A stretch of DNA of 41,263 bases from the NCBI GenBank assembly GCA_948496895.1, contig CAOOJO010000001.1:1-41263 (forward strand). Direction: 5' to 3'. Within the stretch, counting starts at the first letter, position 1, and each line of letters opens with the position of its first letter. The position numbers and the translations under genes were made by a program. The DNA is from an uncultured Acetatifactor sp. Lineage in GTDB: Bacteria; Bacillota; Clostridia; Lachnospirales; Lachnospiraceae. A model generated the notes under the pieces. That model saw only the letters and a list, made by a program, of their open reading frames with translations, was not told the DNA's origin and searched no databases. Below, piece by piece: positions 8,358-17,200 of this stretch.

Positions 8358-9590
8358 TTATTTTTCAGAATATTTGTATCGAAATCGCTCTGACAGTATC
8401 CTGGCTGGGGCACAGGGGGAATATCCGTCCTGTCCCTCGACTTCCAGTCCTGTCTTCCCTGCCTCGCCAACGCCTCCACAGGGCGCGCCTGTAACATTTT
8501 CAATAAGCTCCAGCAGCCTCTGTGCGGCGTTCTCCGCATTCCAGGTCTCCGTAATCGTCCGGTAGGCCGCCCTTCCCAGCTCCCTGCAATACGCCCTGTC
8601 CTGAACCAGCCTCTGTGCTGCCGCGAACAGCCCCTCCGGCTTTCCATCCCTGTAAACCAGCCCGTTTTCCCCATTCCTGACCAGATAGGGCACCGCGCCG
8701 ATCATATGGTCGGCCACCAGGGCGCAGGCGCTGTTCATGGCCTCGTTCGCCACAGCCCCCCAGCCCTCCTGCCTGTCACTGGTAAAGAGGAATACGTCCG
8801 CCTGCTCCATATATCGGCGAACCGTCTCCGGGGGCTGATAGCCCAGAAAGGAAACCCAGTCCCCAAGTCCGTATTTTTCCGCCAGGGCCTGGGTCCGCGT
8901 CCGCAGCTCCCCGTCCCCGATGATGTCCAGATGGAAATCAAGCCCCTTTTCCCGCAGGAACCTGGCCGTCTCCACCGCAAGCTCCGGGTGTTTCCAGTCG
9001 ATCATCCGCGCCGCCCAGAGCAGGCAGGGAATCTTCGCCTCTCCGTATCCTTTCTGTCCAAAAAGCGTATCCAGGTCGTAATGCCTGGTCTCCGGGAAAT
9101 ACCCCCAGCAGTACATCTTCCCGGGATAGGCCCTGATGATCGCGAAATCCGAGGCCACATAGGCCCCCGCGCACAGCAGCCACACAGGGGAGTTCCGGTA
9201 CCTGGTATGGTCATGGTACTTCTTCCGAAGCCCCCTGGGGGAGACGGCCTTCCACTGTCCGGTCTTGTACAGCCGCTCGCTGATGCGTATCACCGGCTTC
9301 CCGGCCCCGAGCCTTTCCTGGATATAGCTTTCGTCATCCGTCCCGCCGAACAGCGCCACATCGCAGTCCAGGATCAACTGCCTGCAGTCCTCCGGCTCCT
9401 CATAATAACAGCGCACATAGGCCGGACGTCCCGCCGCCTGCCATCCCATCCGCACCCGCTCCTCCTCCATCCTTTCCGTCTGCACGAAGGTGAAGCCTCC
9501 CTCCAGGAGCCGGTTCAGGCAATCGCAGAAGGGAATCTGATGATGGTTGATGTAATTGGATACAAAAGCTATTCTACAGGATTTTCTCAT
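8358..9590 (-). CDS. Glycosyltransferase family 4 (GT-B fold)
   Basis: This 410-residue protein has two Rossmann halves. The C-terminal half contains FLGYQPPETVRRYMEQADVFLFTSDRQEGWGAV in short segments typical of GT4, and EGWGAVANE gives the EX7E arrangement that binds the donor sugar nucleotide. RNGENGLVY and the VDxL-like tail region (EGLFAAAQRLV) also fit the family. Its start at 9590 lies 17 bases inside the end of the preceding GT4 gene, which points to translational coupling. The N-terminus (RIAFVSNYINHHQ) is the acceptor domain. It should extend the polysaccharide repeat unit; linkage and sugar are unknown. Confidence 0.9.
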   Translation of the reverse strand: MRKSCRIAFVSNYINHHQIPFCDCLNRLLEGGFTFVQTERMEEERVRMGWQAAGRPAYVRCYYEEPEDCRQLILDCDVALFGGTDDESYIQERLGAGKPVIRISERLYKTGQWKAVSPRGLRKKYHDHTRYRNSPVWLLCAGAYVASDFAIIRAYPGKMYCWGYFPETRHYDLDTLFGQKGYGEAKIPCLLWAARMIDWKHPELAVETARFLREKGLDFHLDIIGDGELRTRTQALAEKYGLGDWVSFLGYQPPETVRRYMEQADVFLFTSDRQEGWGAVANEAMNSACALVADHMIGAVPYLVRNGENGLVYRDGKPEGLFAAAQRLVQDRAYCRELGRAAYRTITETWNAENAAQRLLELIENVTGAPCGGVGEAGKTGLEVEGQDGYSPCAPARILSERFRYKYSEK

Positions 9591-10944
9591 ATATTTCCAC
9601 CAGTTTTTGATAATTTCGATCTCTGTCGTGGGTTTTCAGCGCATGATTCCTGGCGGCTCGACACCATTCGTCCCTTTTCCCAGGGTCGCGCCACATGGAA
9701 ATCACCGCCTCCGCCAGCCGTCCGCTCACTGCCTCCAGCTCTCCGGTGCCGTCCGCGTCCCGTCCCCCCGGCGCGCCGTCACCCTCGGACCCCCTGTACA
9801 GGATGCCGTCCACACCCCCTGTGAATATGCTGGAGACGCCGCCCACATCGGCGCTGACGCAGGGCATGCCCAAAAGCATGGCCTCCCCCAGGGAATTGGG
9901 GGAATTCTCCACGGAGGAGCAGCAGACGAACAGGCCGCTTTTCAGATATCTGTCCCGCATCTGTCCCGCGTCCAGCTTTCCGAGGAAGCTCACCCGCTCC
10001 TCCAGCCCGCGGCTCGTCAACAGGCCGCGCAGATATTTCCCATAGGCCGATATCTTCAGCTTCTCCTTCAGCGTCCCATACGCCACAAGGCTGTTTCCCG
10101 CCACATACAGCTTCGCGTCCGGGTATTCCCTCAATATGGCGGGCAGGGCCAGCAGCATATAGTGCAGCCCCTTCAGAGGATAGTCCCCCTGGCTCAGGAA
10201 GATGGCATGGGGCTCGCAGGCCTCCGGCCGCCACACAGGCCCGTAGAACTCCGGCCGCAGGCTCTCATTCATCTCAAAATACCGGGCATCCGGATTCCAC
10301 TCTCTGGTGTGCGCCCTGTCCCACCGGGTGCGCCCGGTGATGTTCCCGGCCAGGCCCACGGCCTCCCGCTCCATCTCTCCCCGCAGGGCGAATTTCTCCC
10401 GCTGCCGCCGCAGACTGTCCCTCTTCAGCAGATCCCGCAGGGTGACCCTGCGGACTGCCCGCTCTGGCAGATCCGCGTAATAATGCTCCGCGATCTGGGT
10501 ACACAGCCCCTGCAGGCCCACCAGCAGCCTGTCCTTCCTGGGGAAAATCCTGCACATGGCCAAAGTGTGGGGAAATTCCGTGCCGAAGCAGTGCACGATG
10601 TCAGGCTCTACTATAGAGACGATTTTCTCCAGAACAGGTTCCAGATTCCTGTCATATTTTTCCCCGTGGTTCATGTCCTCCGGGAAGCCAAAGCAGGAAA
10701 AGCTCACCCGCTCCCCTGCCCCGCCCACCTCCGCGTCCACGGTCACGCTGCACAGTTCCTGCCCCCGGGGAATCATCCTCCGGGGCAGCGGGAAGGCCAC
10801 GGACAGCCGGATGCCGCTGGCCCTGCCCTCCGCCAGCACAGCCCTGGCCATCCCGCTGACCCAGCCTTCCTTGACGGAAGCCTCCATCCCCAGCTGGCGC
10901 GCCGCCATGGGCAGCGCCATATTACAGAGCCACAAGACCTTCAT
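9574..10944 (-). CDS. Glycosyltransferase family 4 (GT-B fold)
   Basis: The 456-residue protein begins MKVLWLCNMALP, a usual GT4 N-terminal strand, and ends in a donor-binding domain. The hallmark there is ENSPNSLGE, an EX7E motif, followed by AMLLGMPCVSADVGG. FLGKLDAGQMRDRYLKS precedes it as in other GT4 enzymes. A GGAGAGG ribosome binding site lies five bases before the ATG at 10944. It follows the EpsG-like gene by 33 bases and overlaps the next GT4 gene. It is expected to work on the cytoplasmic face on the lipid-linked oligosaccharide; its donor sugar cannot be determined here. Confidence 0.9.
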   Translation of the reverse strand: MKVLWLCNMALPMAARQLGMEASVKEGWVSGMARAVLAEGRASGIRLSVAFPLPRRMIPRGQELCSVTVDAEVGGAGERVSFSCFGFPEDMNHGEKYDRNLEPVLEKIVSIVEPDIVHCFGTEFPHTLAMCRIFPRKDRLLVGLQGLCTQIAEHYYADLPERAVRRVTLRDLLKRDSLRRQREKFALRGEMEREAVGLAGNITGRTRWDRAHTREWNPDARYFEMNESLRPEFYGPVWRPEACEPHAIFLSQGDYPLKGLHYMLLALPAILREYPDAKLYVAGNSLVAYGTLKEKLKISAYGKYLRGLLTSRGLEERVSFLGKLDAGQMRDRYLKSGLFVCCSSVENSPNSLGEAMLLGMPCVSADVGGVSSIFTGGVDGILYRGSEGDGAPGGRDADGTGELEAVSGRLAEAVISMWRDPGKRDEWCRAARNHALKTHDRDRNYQKLVEIYEKIL

Positions 10945-10977
10945 GGCGACCTCTCCTTCCTGTCCTTTTCCGCTCTC

Positions 10978-12156
10978 TCACAGCGCCCCTACCGCGCCCG
11001 TGTCGTCAAAAATCCAGTTCAGATACGGAAGCAGCCTTATATCTGTGGCGTACATCCCTCTCAGCAGCAGCAGGAAGTAGCATCCAAAGGCCCCAATGAC
11101 TCCCACATAACACAGCCTCCGCAGCCTCTTCCCTGGTATGCCCGCCAGCAGCGCCGGTATCAGGAACACCTGGGATACAATCATGTAATACCCCACCCTG
11201 GACACCTCCGGGATAAAGGATCCGCAGCAGTAGACCGTCAGCCCGAAGAGATTCAGGAAAAAGTAAAAACGGTTTATCATTTCCTTCCGCAGGCTCTGTC
11301 TATAGCAGAGCAGGGAAAGGACCAGTACACAGCCACATTTCAGGATATTGGCGTAGGAGAGCTGTCCATTGTCAAATGCCGAATCCCGATAAAAGGGATA
11401 GAAGAAAAAAATGATCTCCCGGTACAGACTCTGGCCGAATATCAGGCTGCACAGAACTGCTGTGCCCGCCGCGTAATGCCATTTTTTCAGGGGAGCCGCC
11501 GCCAGGATCCGCGCCGCCAGATACACCGGAACCACCAGCAGGATAGACTTATGGAACATGGCCCCTGCCAGTATGGTCAGAATGAATTTCCCGTATTCGC
11601 CCCGGAGCACATATTTCATGGAAAACAGCGCCATGGCCAGGGCCAGATAATATCGGACGGAATTCAGGCTGTTGAAATAATACCCACCTGTCATCAGCAG
11701 GTACAGGGAAAAGGCAAAATGGCTCCCCTGATCGCGGAGCGCCCTCACGAAGAACCAGACCGTCACAATGGAAAAAAAGGCGAACACCGGAACGTACTTG
11801 TCGTAGCCGAACAGCTCCTGTATCCACCTTACGATGGTGTTGAACCCGAACTCCGAGGCCACATGCCGATCCTGGGCTATTAAGTTAAAGTTGTCCCGAT
11901 ATACCCAGTAGTCATTGCCCACGGCTATCCTGCAGGCCGACACCCCCGTGAGAAGGCAGTAGATCGCGGCCATGGCCACCCGGTTCCGGGCACAGCGCCG
12001 CTCCCAGAGCCCATTCCCTCCGCCCCCGCCAGACCAGGGCAGGTACCTGCGGCCTCCCCTGATATAGTCAGGCACATATTCCCGATTGTCCACGCACAGC
12101 CCCAGGGCCACCGTGATGACAGTCAGCAGAATATAAACCATCGCGCTCCACTCCAT
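10978..12156 (-). CDS. EpsG-family membrane protein, probable polysaccharide polymerase
   Basis: This 392-residue integral membrane protein has about ten predicted helices. The N-terminal region has an AVGNDYWVYRDNFN segment, resembling the conserved Gly-x-Asp-Tyr-x-x-Tyr region of EpsG proteins, and the middle contains LMTGGYYFNSLNSVRYYLALAM in pieces (the FN-x-x-R-x-x-LA element of the family). EpsG proteins are thought to act like Wzy, joining repeat units outside the membrane. A GAGGAG ribosome binding site precedes the ATG at 12156. It is the only polymerase candidate in the window. The family call is strong; the polymerase role is from established knowledge of related eps clusters. Confidence 0.88.
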   Translation of the reverse strand: MEWSAMVYILLTVITVALGLCVDNREYVPDYIRGGRRYLPWSGGGGGNGLWERRCARNRVAMAAIYCLLTGVSACRIAVGNDYWVYRDNFNLIAQDRHVASEFGFNTIVRWIQELFGYDKYVPVFAFFSIVTVWFFVRALRDQGSHFAFSLYLLMTGGYYFNSLNSVRYYLALAMALFSMKYVLRGEYGKFILTILAGAMFHKSILLVVPVYLAARILAAAPLKKWHYAAGTAVLCSLIFGQSLYREIIFFFYPFYRDSAFDNGQLSYANILKCGCVLVLSLLCYRQSLRKEMINRFYFFLNLFGLTVYCCGSFIPEVSRVGYYMIVSQVFLIPALLAGIPGKRLRRLCYVGVIGAFGCYFLLLLRGMYATDIRLLPYLNWIFDDTGAVGAL

Positions 12157-12174
12157 CGTCCGTCTCCTCTCCCG

Positions 12175-12942
12175 TCACGCTTCCCCCTGCCGCATCCATC
12201 GGTAAGCCTGCCCCAGCGGCACCTGCGCGCACAGCTTCTTCCGGTGAGCCAGGAGGAAGCGCAGCGCCATCACCCGCGCCAGCCTCCCGTAGAGATAACG
12301 GTACAGCACTCCCTTATCCCGGAAGAATTTCTCATCATAGCCCGAGAACCATGTGGATTCCCCCGCCGTCTCCCGGCCAATGGTCACGGGGGCCGTGTAC
12401 ACCGCATAGCCCTTGTCCATGAATTCCTTTAAAAAAAGGCTGTCCTCGCCGCTGCCGTACCTGGCGCCGCCGCCGAACAGCAGGGAAAAGGTCACGCCGG
12501 AGGCAAGCAGGCTGTCCCTTCGCACCGCGAAGCTCACCGCCCCGTATCTGCCGCAATTGTACCAGCGCACCCGCCTGCGCTCCGTGATATGGTAGGTCCT
12601 GCGGGCCTCCTCTACCGTGATGTTGAACAGAATCATATCTGCGTCGCGATTCCGTTCAAACTCTGACGCTATCTTGTCCGCATATCCCGGCTCATACACG
12701 ATATCCGCGTCCGAGAACAGGCAGATATCCCCCTCTGCCCGCAGAATGGCCTCGTTGCGGCTCCTGCCCACGCCCCTGTCCGGGAAGGAGAAAAACCGCA
12801 CCTGATGCCCCCTGTACGCTATTTCCTCCATCCCCAGCCGGTGGCACTGGTTGATGATCACCGCGTCGGATTCCAGCCCCATCCGCTCCAGCAGCGCCAT
12901 GGGCTCCTCATTCATGACAGACGCCAGTACCTCAACCTTCAT
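12175..12942 (-). CDS. Glycosyltransferase family 2
   Basis: The 255-residue protein starts MKVEVLASVMNEEP and contains GVGRSRNEA and CLFSDADIVYEPGY, where the Ser-Asp-Ala-Asp is the metal-binding motif of a GT-A enzyme; GSGEDSLFLKEF carries the ED of the catalytic region. The open frame extends further upstream, but I chose the ATG at 12942 because it has an AGAGGGA ribosome binding site, gives the normal GT2 N-terminus, and overlaps the TGA of the preceding Wzz-like gene by four bases (ATGA). The extra upstream residues are Gly/Arg-rich and look like out-of-frame coding sequence. A T7 run lies in the codons for LFLKEF. Confidence 0.88.
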   Translation of the reverse strand: MKVEVLASVMNEEPMALLERMGLESDAVIINQCHRLGMEEIAYRGHQVRFFSFPDRGVGRSRNEAILRAEGDICLFSDADIVYEPGYADKIASEFERNRDADMILFNITVEEARRTYHITERRRVRWYNCGRYGAVSFAVRRDSLLASGVTFSLLFGGGARYGSGEDSLFLKEFMDKGYAVYTAPVTIGRETAGESTWFSGYDEKFFRDKGVLYRYLYGRLARVMALRFLLAHRKKLCAQVPLGQAYRWMRQGEA

Positions 12943-14051
12943 GCTTTCCCTCTCTTTGTCCCTTTGCTCTCCGCGTCCCCTGTCCGGATAAAGTCGTATC
13001 TCCGGATCAGCTTCTCGTCCGCGTCCCAGAGAACCGCCGCCGTCACAGTGCAGTCCTGCTGCCCCAGATATTCCAGGACGCGCTCCAGCGCCCTGCCCGC
13101 GTGGCTTCCCGCCCTTACCGCCAGCAGGACGCCCCCCGCCTCCCGCAGGCGTCTTACCGCCTCCGGCTGCCCCAGGGGCGACGGAACCGCGAACCACTTA
13201 TCTCCCACCAGATCCGGGCACGCCTCCTTCAGGCGCTTCAGCACCTCCGCCGAATCCAGCTCCTCCTGAACCGGGCAGACAGCCACGTCTTCGCGCATTC
13301 CGCCCCCGCTCTCCTCCCGGGAGAAGAAATACCTGATATTCTCAGCCAGCTCTCTGCTCTCTATGGTTCCCGCCGTCTTTATGCCATAGCGCTTCCAGAT
13401 GGAGGCCGGCAGCCAGATGCAGTCGTCGCCCGTCTCCTTCAGCAGCAGAATCGTAAGCGTCAAAAAGCAGGCCAGAATCCCGCCGAACAGGAACACCCTC
13501 CCCGCCCTGAGCACGGGCCGCACCTCCTGGGCCGTATCGCCGGGATCGATGACCGTGACGGAGCCGATCTCGCTCAGCTCCGCCGCCAGCTCCTGCGCCA
13601 TGGCCGCTTCCACCGCCCCGGCGATCGCCACGCTCTTCTCCGGATCCCCGGTGGTGACAGTGGTGGAGGGAACCCGGAGATCCGACAGCACCTCCGCCGA
13701 AATGGCCTGTCCCAGCTCCTCACCGCCAAACTCCTCCCTGCCGGCCTCCGCCAGATGCGCCTCCACCGCGTCCAGGAACAGCTTAGACTGCAGGTAGGTG
13801 TTCCAGCTCATCTCATTGATATAGACGCTCATCATGTCTTCCACGTTGTCCACGGCGTATTCCACCCGGTAGAAGGAGGTAGCCGTGTATATCCGCTCCC
13901 CCCGCAGCAGCACATTCTTCATATAATATCCGCCGCCTGCCAGCAGCGCGCCCAGAAGCGTGACGGCCACTAGTAACGGCAGCCGGTAAGCCAGGCGCAG
14001 CGCCGTCAGGCGCAGGTCGAACGGTTCCTTTCCGTAATATCCCTTCCACAT
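12939..14051 (-). CDS. Wzz/YveK-like chain-length determinant with a degenerate tyrosine-kinase-like C-terminal domain
   Basis: The 370-residue protein has a Wzz topology: a short cytoplasmic start, a membrane helix at about 22-41, an external region of some 140 residues, and a second helix at about 184-204 preceded by a Pro-rich segment (VIDPGDTAQEVRP). The remaining 160 cytoplasmic residues are unusual. GGVLLAVRAGSHAGRALERV and TAAVLWDADE, seen in pieces near residues 300-350, resemble the late strands of bacterial BY-kinases (VVRAG, GVVLN). However, I find no Walker A loop and no C-terminal Tyr cluster. It likely controls polymer length or assembly. No separate kinase or phosphatase gene is visible. 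The GT2 start overlaps its stop. Confidence 0.82.
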   Translation of the reverse strand: MWKGYYGKEPFDLRLTALRLAYRLPLLVAVTLLGALLAGGGYYMKNVLLRGERIYTATSFYRVEYAVDNVEDMMSVYINEMSWNTYLQSKLFLDAVEAHLAEAGREEFGGEELGQAISAEVLSDLRVPSTTVTTGDPEKSVAIAGAVEAAMAQELAAELSEIGSVTVIDPGDTAQEVRPVLRAGRVFLFGGILACFLTLTILLLKETGDDCIWLPASIWKRYGIKTAGTIESRELAENIRYFFSREESGGGMREDVAVCPVQEELDSAEVLKRLKEACPDLVGDKWFAVPSPLGQPEAVRRLREAGGVLLAVRAGSHAGRALERVLEYLGQQDCTVTAAVLWDADEKLIRRYDFIRTGDAESKGTKRGKA

Positions 14052-14052
14052 A

Positions 14053-15510
14053 TCACTCCTCTTCCCCTTTGTCCTGTCTCTCCTGCCGCTTCTTCCGCTC
14101 CTCCCGCAGGGCCGTGATCTGCTCGGTCTCCACTCCCTCCGTGCTGTCCGGCCAGAACAGAATCTTCAGCGTCAGCAGCATCAGCTTGATGTCCAGCATG
14201 ACGGAATAGTTCTCGATATAGGTCAGGTCCAGCTTCAGCTTGTCGTAGGGGGAGGTATTGTACTTACCATAGACCTGGGCAAAGCCGGCCAGCCCGGCCT
14301 TCACCTTCATCCGGTAGGCGAACTCCGGCATCACCTCCAGGTACTGGGCGATGATTTCCGGCCGCTCCGGCCTGGGGCCGATGAAGGACATGTCCCCCTT
14401 CAGGATGTTCACCAGCTGGGGCAGCTCGTCCAGCCTGCATTTGCGGATCACCTTTCCCACGGGGGTGATGCGGTCATCGTTCTTCTGGGCCAGCCTGGCC
14501 ACGCCGTCCTTTTCCGCGTCCGTGCGCATGCTCCTGAACTTCATGATATGGAATTCCCTCTGACCCAGGGTGCAGCGCACCTGCTTGTACAATATGGGCC
14601 CCCCGTCGTACAGCTTGATGGCGAGGGCCGTTATCAGCATAAAGGGAGACGCGATGATCAATAATACCAGCGCGCCGAACACATCGATGCACCTCTTGAT
14701 GATCCGCTGCTCCACGGTAAGGCAGTACTCCCGGGTCAATAGCATGGGGCTGTCGAACACATGAAGCTCCTCCGCCCCCATCAGAATCACATCCGTTATC
14801 TTCGGCAGCAGGTAGAAGCGGATGGAATGCCCGTAGCAGAACTTAATCAGGGGAGTCCTGTCCACTACAGAGATGTCTCCCAGCACCACAGCGTTGCACT
14901 CGCCCTTTTCATAGGAGTCCAGAATCGCCCTGCTGACAGCGTCGAAGCCCTGGGACACATGGATGGTTCTGGTGATGATATATTTGTCCCGGCGGCTCTC
15001 GAATTTGGCGCGGATGGCCTCTATGGGCCTGTCCCCATGAATCAGCAGGAGCTTGCGGGGCGGAAAGATGGCCCGGTAGACGCGGTTGGCCACATTGATG
15101 TATATGATCACCACCATGGTCTGCTCAATCATCATGAGGATGAACACATCCGGGACGAAGGGCTGCGCCGCCATCACGGAGAGCTCCGCGTAGATGAAGA
15201 TATTCGCCATCAGGGTGGCAAAGACCTGGGAGAAGATCAGCTCCACGTTCTTCAGGTATCCCAGCCGGATGCCGCCGTACATATAGGAGAGCATGATCAG
15301 CACAAAGGCGTAGATCGCCACCTCCAGCATATTTCCTTTTCCCCAGAAATACCGCAGCGCCTCCACTACGCTCCAGCGGAACTGCACCTGCCACCAATAG
15401 GCGAACAGCGCCACCTCCAGCCCCAGGCACACCGCCGTCAGCCCCAGGTTTATCAGTCTCTTGAATGTCTCCAATTGTCTCAGCTTCTTGTCATTGGTAT
15501 TGCCGTTCAC
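14053..15510 (-). CDS. Polytopic undecaprenyl-phosphate sugar phosphotransferase (WbaP/CpsE-like)
   Basis: The protein (485 residues from the start chosen here) has four N-terminal membrane helices, a central cytoplasmic CoA-binding-like region, and the catalytic sugar transferase domain from about residue 275. That domain contains GGPILYKQVR, MKFRSMRTD, RLDELPQ with the catalytic Asp-Glu pair, FIGPRPERP and GLAGFAQVYGKY. Such enzymes place the first sugar-1-phosphate on undecaprenyl phosphate. The frame is open to a GTG at 15528, but GGAGGAGG lies within those first codons, eight bases before a second GTG at 15510, which I take as the start. It follows a GT2 gene and precedes the Wzz-like gene by one base. 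The C-terminal tail is highly charged. Confidence 0.92.
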   Translation of the reverse strand: MNGNTNDKKLRQLETFKRLINLGLTAVCLGLEVALFAYWWQVQFRWSVVEALRYFWGKGNMLEVAIYAFVLIMLSYMYGGIRLGYLKNVELIFSQVFATLMANIFIYAELSVMAAQPFVPDVFILMMIEQTMVVIIYINVANRVYRAIFPPRKLLLIHGDRPIEAIRAKFESRRDKYIITRTIHVSQGFDAVSRAILDSYEKGECNAVVLGDISVVDRTPLIKFCYGHSIRFYLLPKITDVILMGAEELHVFDSPMLLTREYCLTVEQRIIKRCIDVFGALVLLIIASPFMLITALAIKLYDGGPILYKQVRCTLGQREFHIMKFRSMRTDAEKDGVARLAQKNDDRITPVGKVIRKCRLDELPQLVNILKGDMSFIGPRPERPEIIAQYLEVMPEFAYRMKVKAGLAGFAQVYGKYNTSPYDKLKLDLTYIENYSVMLDIKLMLLTLKILFWPDSTEGVETEQITALREERKKRQERQDKGEEE

Positions 15511-15528
15511 AGTACAATCCTCCTCCAC

Positions 15529-16287
15529 CTACAGTCTCCTCCGCACGGCCCTGGCAGCCCAGAACACGAAATTCCAGGCGCTGTAGGGCAGGCTTAAGTT
15601 CTCCGAACGCCGATAGAGATGCCAGATGCGCCGCATCGCCTCCAGCTTATTGGAGGAGAGCGTGCCGCCGCCGCGCCTGTACCGCACCAGATTTTCGTCC
15701 AGCCCATAAGCAGTATAACCGTTTCGCAGCACCCGGAACCAGAGGGCGGTGTCCTCGCTTTTCACGGTGGGCATCTCAAGCAGCTCTTTGTCGATTCTCG
15801 CCGTATCGAACATGACCGTAGTGGTAAAAATCGTGGTATTGCTCAGGGCCTGGCGGTAGTTCAGTGTCTTAGGCACATGCACCACCTTCCCCGTGCCCCT
15901 TCCCCGCTCGTCCGCGAACTCATAGCCTGTAAAGACGAAGGCGGCCTCCTTTTCCCGCAAGAACCGAAGCTCCCTCTCCAGCTTCTCCGGCGCCCACAGA
16001 TCGTCCGCGTCCAGATAGGCGATATATCGCCCCCGGGCCTCCTCAAGCCCCCTGTTCCTGGCCTTCGCGGCGCCCATATTGGAGGGCTGGCGGATTATCC
16101 TTATCCGGTGGTCCTGCCGTTCTCTGGCGCAGCGTTCCATCACCGCAAGGCTGTCGTCGCCGCTCCCGTCCTCCACCAGCAGAAGCTCCCAGGCCTCCCA
16201 GGTCTGCGCCAGGACGCTGGCGATAGTCTCCTCGATATAGTTCGCCACATTATAGACTGGTACGATGATGCTGATTAGCTCGTCCAT
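15529..16287 (-). CDS. Glycosyltransferase family 2 (EpsE/WfaP-like)
   Basis: The 252-residue protein shows SIIVPVYN, LVEDGSGDD, NMGAAKARN and YLDADDLW in the standard GT2 order; the last is the metal and donor site. VKSEDTALWFRVLRNG is the usual region just before the acceptor site. The ATG at 16287 is preceded by AGGAAGAGGA; the open frame extends to 16374, but those residues lack family similarity. The C-terminal WNFVFWAARAVRRRL may attach to the membrane. It directly abuts the polytopic sugar transferase, so it may add the second sugar of the repeat; this is inference from position. Confidence 0.9.
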   Translation of the reverse strand: MDELISIIVPVYNVANYIEETIASVLAQTWEAWELLLVEDGSGDDSLAVMERCARERQDHRIRIIRQPSNMGAAKARNRGLEEARGRYIAYLDADDLWAPEKLERELRFLREKEAAFVFTGYEFADERGRGTGKVVHVPKTLNYRQALSNTTIFTTTVMFDTARIDKELLEMPTVKSEDTALWFRVLRNGYTAYGLDENLVRYRRGGGTLSSNKLEAMRRIWHLYRRSENLSLPYSAWNFVFWAARAVRRRL

Positions 16288-16345
16288 AAATTTCCTCTTC
16301 CTGCGGCCCTTTCCGAAGACAGGCCTGTATTCCCCATTTTTTGCC

Positions 16346-17200
16346 CTAAAACAGTACAAAGGCGATATAGTCATCCCCCAGGGGCTGCGCTTTGGTCCCC
16401 AGCGCCGCCTCCATGCGCAACCTCATCTCCGCTGGCGCCCCCGCGGGGAACAGGATGCAGTTGACGCCCAGCTCCACAGCGTCCTTTGCCCTCTCCTCCA
16501 GCGTTTGAAACATCTGCTCCCTGTCGTCCTCCGGCATCCACACCCAGGCGGACTGCTCCACCCAGTCCATCCACTGGCACAGGTCGGCCTCCCTCTCTCC
16601 ATAGGTGTCATAGGCATACGCGTCCAGCGCCGGATCCCAGATGTTCCTGCCGTAGGGCAGGCGGAGCCTTCCGTCCGCTTCCCTGGCATATTCCAGGATT
16701 TTCCGCGGCGCCAGGAGACAGATATCCTCCCCCGGCCATGTCCGGTGGAGCAGTTCTACCACCGCCGCGCTCTCTTCCCTCCAGGCGTCCTGCCGCGTCC
16801 TCTCCTCCGTGTCCCCTCCCAGCTTCCCGGAGAGCAGGACTGCCAGGAGGAGGAGGAGCGTCACGGGCAGGGCCCTGCGCCAGCCTCTGCTGCCGGCCTC
16901 CTTCCACTGCCGCTCCAAAAACAGCGTCAGGCCGTAGGCTGTCACCGCCGTCAGGGGCACCAGGCTCCAGATCCACTCGTAATCGTAGAATTTTGTCTGG
17001 TACAGCATCAAAAGCACTGCCGTCACGGGCAGGATGCTGCATATGGCCGCCACAGTGGTATAGAGCAAAAGAGCCATCTGCTCTCTTCCTTTTCCGGTGA
17101 ACCACAGGAACACCAGGACAGCCAACAGCAAAGCCGCCGCCTTTCCGCTGCTCTTGTAGACCGTCCATCCGGTGCCTGCGTTCCGTATAAGCTCCGTCAT
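16346..17200 (-). CDS. Membrane protein with a hydrophilic C-terminal domain, unknown; possible second half of a split membrane protein
   Basis: The 284-residue product has about four membrane helices in residues 20-150 (including LLLAVLVFLWF, MALLLYTTVAAICS and LPVTLLLLLAVLLSG), then a soluble domain of about 130 residues with ICLLAPRKILEYAREAD and NCILFPAGAP. I chose the ATG at 17200 because it overlaps the upstream gene's TGA by four bases. The open frame continues much further, but that part is shadow sequence. The upstream gene encodes only N-terminal-type membrane segments, so the pair may equal one long membrane protein (perhaps DUF6077-like) split in two. No catalytic motif is recognised. 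Its position at the head of the operon suggests a role in glycan transfer or export. Confidence 0.7.
   Translation of the reverse strand: MTELIRNAGTGWTVYKSSGKAAALLLAVLVFLWFTGKGREQMALLLYTTVAAICSILPVTAVLLMLYQTKFYDYEWIWSLVPLTAVTAYGLTLFLERQWKEAGSRGWRRALPVTLLLLLAVLLSGKLGGDTEERTRQDAWREESAAVVELLHRTWPGEDICLLAPRKILEYAREADGRLRLPYGRNIWDPALDAYAYDTYGEREADLCQWMDWVEQSAWVWMPEDDREQMFQTLEERAKDAVELGVNCILFPAGAPAEMRLRMEAALGTKAQPLGDDYIAFVLF

Noticed and set aside
12430..12437. T7 run in the GT2 coding sequence as a phase-variation tract
   Set aside because: Seven bases is short for slippage control, the frame is intact, and no comparable tracts are found in the neighbouring glycosyltransferase genes.
12943..13197. 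N-terminal extension of the GT2 protein upstream of 12942
   Set aside because: The 85 extra residues are Gly/Arg-rich shadow of the Wzz-like gene. The ATG at 12942 has a ribosome binding site, an ATGA overlap and a normal GT2 start.
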